NCBI GenBank assembly: GCA_964544635.1
Contig: CAZJCK010000093.1
Span: 1-10,596, forward strand
DNA length: 10,596 nt
Reading direction: 5' to 3'
From: CAZJCK01 sp964544635
GTDB taxonomy: Bacteria; Zixibacteria; MSB-5A5; GN15; FEB-12
Shown: positions 5,948 through 10,596 of the stretch, piece after piece
How the letters are laid out: the number at the start of each line of letters is the position of its first letter
Numbering within the stretch: position 1 is the first letter of the stretch
Made by a program: the position numbers and the translations under genes
Notes under the pieces: generated by a model
The model's database searches: none
What the model was told of the DNA's origin: nothing
What the model saw: only the letters and a program-made list of their open reading frames with translations

Positions 5948-7618
5948 ATGAGTTATCTCGTCTTTGCCCGGAAGTACCGCCCCCAGATATTTGAGGATGT
6001 AGTGGCGCAGGAACATGTGACGCGAACGCTGAAGAATGCGGTCGCCAACGACCGGATCGGCAGCGGCTACCTGTTCTGCGGGCCACGCGGAACGGGTAAG
6101 ACGACGACGGCGCGGATCCTGGCCAAGGCGCTCAACTGTGTGAACGGGCCCACCGCCACGCCGTGCGGCGAGTGCTCGTCGTGCAAGGAGATCACGGCAG
6201 GATCGTCGATGGATGTGCTCGAAATAGACGCGGCCTCGAATACCGGGGTGGATGATGTCAGGCAGTTGCGGGAAAACATTCGGTACCTGCCGTCGGGGGG
6301 GAAGAAGCGGATTTATATTATTGACGAAGTACACCGATTGTCGGGGGCGGCGTTTGATGCCCTGCTGAAGACACTCGAAGAACCGCCCGATCATGTGCTT
6401 TTCATGTTTGCCACGACCGAGCCAATGAAGGTACCGGAGACGATCCTGTCGCGGACCCAGCGGTTCGATTTCAAACGGGTGTCGGCGCAGGATCTGGCCG
6501 ATAATCTGCAGCATATCGCGCAAAAAGAGGGGATGGAGATTGAACCGGCGGCGCTTGCGGTGCTGGCGCGTAAGGCGGATGGTTCGGTACGTGACTCCCT
6601 CAGCCTGCTTGACCAGATCGCGGCTTATTCGGGTAATAAGATCAGCGAGGCGGATGTGGTCGAGGCGCTGGGGCTAGTTGATCGCGGCGTGCTGATGTCG
6701 TTTCTGGCGTCGGTGGCTGAGCATCAGCCGGGGCAGGCGCTGGAGCTGGTCCGCCGGGTGCTTGATGCCGGGGTTGATGTCGCCGACTTTGTCGATGAGT
6801 TGATCGAGCATTTGCGGATTCTGCTGGTGCTGGCGGCCGACGATAAGTCGAGCGGGGTGCTGGCGCTGGGTGAGCAGGAGATTGTGGAATACCGGGAGCA
6901 GGCGCAATTGTTCAGTGTCGGTGATGTTCTGCGGTTGATAAAGATCACGGCCGACCTCAATGTTGATTTGCGCAGCGGCATGGACGAACGGCTGCTCTTG
7001 GAAGTTGCGGCGGTAAAGATGACGCACCTGGAGTCGACCGTTCGGTTCGAGGACATATTGAGCAAACTGGCCGAGCTGGAGCTCGCACCCGGATCGTCGA
7101 CGGATATCTTCTCATCGGGGCAAAAAAAAAAGGATAGTCGACCGGTAACGTTGAACCGGGGGGCGGAGCGGCAGTCGAGACCGTCCCCTCCCCCACCGTC
7201 GCCACCGCCGCAGCGTGAGTTGAATGCGGCGATCATCCGTTCGGGATGGGATGGTTTCGTGACACGGTTGCGCGGTATCAAGCCAATGCTGGCGGCGAAT
7301 ATCAGCCGGGCGCGGGTTCAGTCGTATCTTGACGGAAAAGTGACGGCGGTGATGGCGTCGCAGGGAGACATCGACGCCGACCTGGTGAAACGTCCTGACT
7401 ACGTGCAGATTATCAATGAGTGTATCAGTGAGCACTTTGGAACGTCGCTGACGGTGACGTTTGACGTTGAGCAGAGCGGCGGCGGCGCCGAGATGCCCGG
7501 TCCCGGCAACCAGAAGCCGAAGCTTGATGCCAAGGAACTGGTCGCGAAGTCGGATCGTTTAAAGAAGTTATTGGACAAAGTTGACGGTGAAATCATCGGT
7601 ATTCGCGACCTGTCGTGA
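5948..7618 (+). CDS. dnaX: DNA polymerase III subunits gamma and tau
   Basis: The 556-aa protein is the AAA+ clamp-loader ATPase that opens the beta clamp and, as tau, links polymerase cores and the DnaB helicase. Seen in the sequence: the N-terminal signature ARKYRPQIFEDVV, Walker A GPRGTGKT (45-52), four zinc-binding Cys (64, 73, 76, 79), Walker B IIDEVH (124-129), sensor 1 ATTEP (155-159), and an SRTQRF (168-173) whose Arg169 fits the arginine finger. Domain III continues to about residue 375. A Lys- and Pro-rich linker follows (about 390-425, including PSPPPPSPPP at 412-421), then a tau-type C-terminal domain ending near 556, somewhat shorter than E. coli tau (643 aa). A slippery A-run at 7122-7131 can produce a 396-aa gamma-like product. 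It leads an operon with ybaB and recR. Confidence 0.97.
   Translation: MSYLVFARKYRPQIFEDVVAQEHVTRTLKNAVANDRIGSGYLFCGPRGTGKTTTARILAKALNCVNGPTATPCGECSSCKEITAGSSMDVLEIDAASNTGVDDVRQLRENIRYLPSGGKKRIYIIDEVHRLSGAAFDALLKTLEEPPDHVLFMFATTEPMKVPETILSRTQRFDFKRVSAQDLADNLQHIAQKEGMEIEPAALAVLARKADGSVRDSLSLLDQIAAYSGNKISEADVVEALGLVDRGVLMSFLASVAEHQPGQALELVRRVLDAGVDVADFVDELIEHLRILLVLAADDKSSGVLALGEQEIVEYREQAQLFSVGDVLRLIKITADLNVDLRSGMDERLLLEVAAVKMTHLESTVRFEDILSKLAELELAPGSSTDIFSSGQKKKDSRPVTLNRGAERQSRPSPPPPSPPPQRELNAAIIRSGWDGFVTRLRGIKPMLAANISRARVQSYLDGKVTAVMASQGDIDADLVKRPDYVQIINECISEHFGTSLTVTFDVEQSGGGAEMPGPGNQKPKLDAKELVAKSDRLKKLLDKVDGEIIGIRDLS
7122..7159 (+). promoter_or_regulatory. dnaX programmed frameshift / slippage signal
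   Basis: Ten A followed by G contains, in the zero frame, the heptamer A AAA AAG at 7126-7132, identical to the E. coli dnaX slippery site. A -1 shift reads Lys-Lys-Gly then stops at TAG 7135-7137, giving 396 aa. A +1 shift stops at TAA 7146-7148. A Shine-Dalgarno-like GGGG lies at 7117-7120, closer than the E. coli enhancer. Downstream, CCGGT (7142-7146) and ACCGG (7155-7159) can form a small stem nine bases after the heptamer; a larger alternative, GGGGGCGG (7159-7166) with CCGTCCCC (7181-7188), lies further on. Transcriptional slippage on the A-run, as described for Thermus thermophilus dnaX, would give the same short products. Confidence 0.75.
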
Positions 7619-7647
7619 GTTTGACCGATACAGCAAAGGAGAATGAC

Positions 7648-7974
7648 ATGGGTAAAGGTGGACTTGGCAATATGATGAAGCAGGTTCAGGAAATGCAGGA
7701 GAAGATGGCCAAGCTGCAGGCTGAACTTGAAGAAATGGAAGTCGAAGGATCGGCCGGCGGCGGGATGGTCAAGGTAGTAATCAACGGCAAGCACGTCGTA
7801 CAGTCGGTGACGCTTGACCCGGAAGTGGTCGACCAGGATGATATCGAAATGCTGCAGGACTTGATCGTCGCGGCGGTCAACCAGGCGCAGGAAAAAGTGT
7901 CCGAAATGCAGTCGGAACAGATGTCGCAGTTGACGGGCGGCATGAACATTCCCGGCCTGAACCTGCCGTTCTAA
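7648..7974 (+). CDS. ybaB: YbaB/EbfC nucleoid-associated protein
   Basis: The 108-aa product belongs to the YbaB/EbfC family, small dimeric DNA-binding proteins that coat the nucleoid without strong sequence specificity. It has the typical plan: a Gly-rich start (MGKGGLGNMMKQ), a charged helix with QVQEMQEKMAKLQAELEEME, a central sheet with GGGMVKVVINGKHVVQSV, the family element LDPEVVDQDDIEMLQDLIVAAVN split across the second half, and a Met/Gly/Pro-rich tail (GGMNIPGLNLPF). The start at 7648 is chosen for AAGGAG at 7636-7641, six bases upstream; an in-frame GTG at 7615 overlapping the dnaX stop is less likely. It is 29 bases after dnaX and 12 bases before recR, the usual order. Confidence 0.95.
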   Translation: MGKGGLGNMMKQVQEMQEKMAKLQAELEEMEVEGSAGGGMVKVVINGKHVVQSVTLDPEVVDQDDIEMLQDLIVAAVNQAQEKVSEMQSEQMSQLTGGMNIPGLNLPF

Positions 7975-7986
7975 GCAGCGTCACAC

Positions 7987-8598
7987 ATGGGTCAGATGTT
8001 TACATCGGTTGAGTCGGTTGAACGGCTGGTCAACCGCCTGGCACGCCTGCCTGGTGTCGGTCGCAAGTCGGCGGCGCGAATTGCCTTTCATATCCTGAAG
8101 ATGGATAAAGAGGCGGCCTATGAACTGGCCGACACGATCCGCGAGGTGAAAGATCGAGTCGGGCACTGCTCGATTTGTTACAATATTTCCGAGACCGATC
8201 CCTGCCGGGTATGCAGCTCGCCCGACCGACAGCAGGACGTAATCTGCGTTGTCGAGGAGTCGTCGGATGCCGCGGCGATGGACAAGGTCGAGGGGTTCGG
8301 CGGGCTGTTCCATATCCTCGGCGGCCGGTTGTCACCGCTCGACGGTATCGGGCCGGATGATCTGCGCATAAAAGAACTGATCGAGCGGATTCGCGGTGGC
8401 GAGGTGCGCGAGGTGATCATCGCCACCAATCCGAATGTCGAAGGGGAAGCCACGGCCGTGTACATTTCCAGGCTGGTGCGTCCGCTTGAGATTCGGGTAA
8501 CGCGAATTGCGCGCGGCCTGCCGGTTGGTTCCGACCTGGAGTATGCCGATTCGGCGACGTTATCGCGCGCGCTGGAGGGACGTCAACAGTTTGACTGA
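7987..8598 (+). CDS. recR: Recombination mediator protein RecR
   Basis: The 203-aa protein matches the usual RecR length and plan and acts with RecF and RecO to load RecA at gapped DNA. It begins with a helix-hairpin-helix (LARLPGVGRKSAARIAFHIL, about 18-37), then a C4 zinc motif (Cys 61, 64, 73, 76, HCSICYN and CRVC). The Toprim domain follows with VICVVEES (85-92), LSPLDGIGPDDL, and ATNPNVEGEATA, and ends with RIARGLPVGSDLEYAD and the terminal TLSRALEGR. No clear Shine-Dalgarno sequence precedes ATG 7987 or the next in-frame ATG at 7996, so the start is uncertain by a few residues; coupling to ybaB translation, 12 bases upstream, is likely. Confidence 0.96.
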   Translation: MGQMFTSVESVERLVNRLARLPGVGRKSAARIAFHILKMDKEAAYELADTIREVKDRVGHCSICYNISETDPCRVCSSPDRQQDVICVVEESSDAAAMDKVEGFGGLFHILGGRLSPLDGIGPDDLRIKELIERIRGGEVREVIIATNPNVEGEATAVYISRLVRPLEIRVTRIARGLPVGSDLEYADSATLSRALEGRQQFD

Positions 8599-8608
8599 TA
8601 CCGAAACG

Positions 8609-10596
8609 ATGAACGAACGTACGCATCGCAGTATCGTTTACATCCTTCTTTCGGGGTTTATTCTCTTTCTGGCGAGCCGTTTTCTCGGCCCGTATCTCTT
8701 TGAAAACGACTGGTCGCTGCGTCAGTGGCTGCACCTGCCGGACTGGTACTGGATTGTCTGGTTGCCGGTGACGGTCGGTGTCGGGTTGTGGCTAACGCGA
8801 CGTCCGACTGCGCTCGAAGCGATCGTCGAAACCAAACCGCGAAGGATCATCGCCGGTACGGTCGTTGTGCTGCTGCTGGTCGTACTGCAATTTGATTCGT
8901 TCGTCTTTGCGTCGGGAAATTTGCGTATCGCGCAACTGGCGCAGACGGAGCAGGTCATACTGCGCTGGTTCGAGTTTGGCGCGGTCGGGCTGACAGCGCT
9001 GTTCTACATGGTGACGGCGCCTGTCAGCAGTATGATCAAAGCGCCGACCGAAGCGATGGCGTTGAATCGGGCGGCCTTTTGGAGCTGGCAGTTGCTGTCG
9101 TGGGTGTGCGGCGCGGCCAGCCTCGTTGCGGCATGGTTGATCGCCGGACGATTGGGCGAACAGTTGTGGCGGCGGCTGCTGCTGGCCGTCATACTCTTTT
9201 TCGGTCCCCACGCGCTCGTGTTGTTCGGCTTTGCAGGCACTCCCCCGGTGTTTGTAGCCTTCACGCTGTGGGTGTTCTACTTCGCACTGCTGGCAATGCA
9301 ACGTCGCACCTATCTCTGGCATACCTGGTCGATGCTGGTGCTGGGGATGATCTTTCACATTTCCCTTGCGGCGTTGCTTCCGGCGGTTCTCTACCTCACG
9401 CTGGCGAGATCGTTCCGCGTAAATCGTCCGCTGGGATGGCCGGCCGTGGTGGCAGTACTCGCCGGAGCGGCGTTGCTGGTGGGGACGTATGCGTATGTTC
9501 GAGCCAATCCGGAGTTTGTTCGCGAAATCCTCTTTCTGAGGGGGAAACGTCCGTTTGTTGACTACGGCCTGTTTTCGCTGCGCCATTTGGGAGATCTGCT
9601 TCAGATCCTGCTGATGGTCTTCCCTGCCGCCTTCACGGCCAAGTATCTCGTGGCGCGAGGTTTCTTGCGTAAGCAACTGAGTATGGTACAGGTCACGGCG
9701 ATGCTGATGGCGCTGGGCGGCGTGGTGCTGGTGTGGATCATCGATCCGGACATGACGGTGGTGCTCGACTTTCCGCTGTTGGCGGCATTTTTGGCGCCGC
9801 TGTCGGTGCTGGCAGCGACGCTGGTAGCGTCGGAAGAGTCGCCCGCACCGCGGGTACCGTCGGCTACCGGATTGCTGGCGGCGTTGTCGGTGTTGATACT
9901 GTTCTCGTACCTGCCGTTGCATACGCGGATACAGTGGATCGACGGTGTGGCGGCAAACTACCTCGAATCGAACCGGGCCTACTATTACCAGGCCGGGTTG
10001 GCGTTTCGGGATGCATACTTCTATCTCGAAACGGGTGAAAAGCCACGCGCGAACGAATGGGAGCAGGAGACACGTCGCGAGTCGAACGTGATGTATCTCA
10101 TGGAAGGCTCGCAGGGGCTGGTGACGACCGGAGAGCTGTCGGCGGCGATCAATTCGCTCGAGCGGCTGTCAGCGGAGTTTCCGTTTTTGGCCGAACCGAG
10201 GCTGGCGATAGCCGAGATCGAGATGGGGCGCGGTCGATACAGCGACGCGCAGGTTGAGGTTGATTCGCTGATGTTGTTATTCCCCTACAACCCTGAGGTG
10301 CGGATCCTCGACTATCGGCTGGCACAGGCACGGGGCCAGGTGTTGACGGCGGGTGAGAAAATCGACCGGGCGATGGAGCTTTTTCCGGGTAATCCACAGA
10401 TCATGATTGATAAGGTGCGGAACCTGGTGCTTTCGGGTAACGTGGAGGAAGCTGACGCAATCATCAGACGAGTGGTGACGGAGTATCCGGACTTTTCCGA
10501 AGGCTGGCTGGTGGAAGCACGGTTGGCGGCACGATTGGGCGCACTCGATCGTGCGATTGCGGCGTACGAACGGTTCATCGACATGGAGCCGCGTGA
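8609..10596 (+). CDS. Large multi-pass membrane protein with C-terminal TPR repeats (partial, 3' end missing)
   Basis: The frame is open from 8609 to the window edge, 662 codons without a stop. ATG 8609 is 10 bases after the recR stop but has no good ribosome binding site; an in-frame TTG at 8591, overlapping recR and 10 bases after GGAGGGA (8574-8580), is a real alternative. The N-terminal two thirds (to about residue 440) hold 11-13 hydrophobic segments, including SIVYILLSGFILFLASRFL, TVVVLLLVVLQF and GWPAVVAVLAGAALLVGTY. One region, with FFGPHALVLFGFAGTPP followed by FHISLAALLPAVLYL, resembles GT-C type glycosyltransferase membrane cores, but I cannot point to a catalytic acidic residue. 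From about residue 494 to the end are degenerate TPR helices (for example AIAEIEMGRGRYSDAQVEVD and GNVEEADAIIRRVVTEYP). Cotranscription with recR is likely; the function is unknown, possibly glycan or protein assembly at the envelope. Confidence 0.85.
   Translation, partial: MNERTHRSIVYILLSGFILFLASRFLGPYLFENDWSLRQWLHLPDWYWIVWLPVTVGVGLWLTRRPTALEAIVETKPRRIIAGTVVVLLLVVLQFDSFVFASGNLRIAQLAQTEQVILRWFEFGAVGLTALFYMVTAPVSSMIKAPTEAMALNRAAFWSWQLLSWVCGAASLVAAWLIAGRLGEQLWRRLLLAVILFFGPHALVLFGFAGTPPVFVAFTLWVFYFALLAMQRRTYLWHTWSMLVLGMIFHISLAALLPAVLYLTLARSFRVNRPLGWPAVVAVLAGAALLVGTYAYVRANPEFVREILFLRGKRPFVDYGLFSLRHLGDLLQILLMVFPAAFTAKYLVARGFLRKQLSMVQVTAMLMALGGVVLVWIIDPDMTVVLDFPLLAAFLAPLSVLAATLVASEESPAPRVPSATGLLAALSVLILFSYLPLHTRIQWIDGVAANYLESNRAYYYQAGLAFRDAYFYLETGEKPRANEWEQETRRESNVMYLMEGSQGLVTTGELSAAINSLERLSAEFPFLAEPRLAIAEIEMGRGRYSDAQVEVDSLMLLFPYNPEVRILDYRLAQARGQVLTAGEKIDRAMELFPGNPQIMIDKVRNLVLSGNVEEADAIIRRVVTEYPDFSEGWLVEARLAARLGALDRAIAAYERFIDMEPR

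Noticed and set aside
5933..6523. Minus-strand frame of 196 codons antisense to dnaX
   Set aside because: It is Arg- and His-rich without motifs and lies wholly over the conserved ATPase domain of dnaX; a shadow of GC-rich coding.
8792..9922. Minus-strand frame of 376 codons
   Set aside because: Its product is an implausible Gln/Arg/His-rich sequence produced by reading a hydrophobic membrane protein backward; the plus-strand frame is open from 8609 to the edge with clear membrane segments.

Overview
The window looks like a chromosomal stretch from a moderately GC-rich, diderm (Gram-negative-type) bacterium. The evidence is three lipoproteins with classic lipoboxes, an outer-membrane beta-barrel protein ending in an aromatic residue, and a conserved dnaX-ybaB-recR housekeeping block. 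The 'GCGGDDD.PTG' lipoprotein style and the large repeat proteins would suit an FCB-like or candidate-phylum lineage such as Zixibacteria. That placement is an impression, not a measurement.

Layout. At 1-286 (minus) lies the 5' part of a small lipoprotein gene that runs off the left edge. Diverging from it, 407-2215 and 2561-4363 (plus) are two tandem paralogous lipoproteins of 602 and 600 aa. Each is built from about 14 propeller-like repeat units of roughly 39 residues, which suits two seven-bladed beta-propellers on a lipid anchor. A hairpin terminator follows the first copy, and a 345-base, inverted-repeat-rich spacer separates the two. Converging on them from the right (minus strand) is an RNA block: tRNA-Ala(CGC) at 4783-4855, a hairpin, then a large Alu-domain-type SRP RNA at about 4468-4735, and a strong hairpin terminator. 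Further right on the minus strand is a 221-aa outer-membrane barrel protein (5162-5827).

Divergent from the barrel gene is the plus-strand operon dnaX (5948-7618), ybaB/ebfC (7648-7974), recR (7987-8598), then a very large membrane protein with C-terminal TPR repeats (8609 to beyond the right edge). dnaX carries a run of ten A containing the heptamer A AAA AAG, identical to the E. coli dnaX frameshift heptamer. Both alternative frames stop within a few codons, so the gene very probably makes a short gamma-like as well as a full-length tau-like subunit. Having tRNA and SRP RNA beside dnaX-ybaB-recR recalls the Bacillus subtilis arrangement, but here the RNA block is on the opposite strand and separated by the barrel gene.

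The best items for a second look are the dnaX recoding site, the tandem double-propeller lipoproteins, the Alu-type SRP RNA in an apparently diderm genome, and the membrane/TPR protein appended to the recombination operon. I did not see CRISPR arrays, transposases or an obvious defence system.
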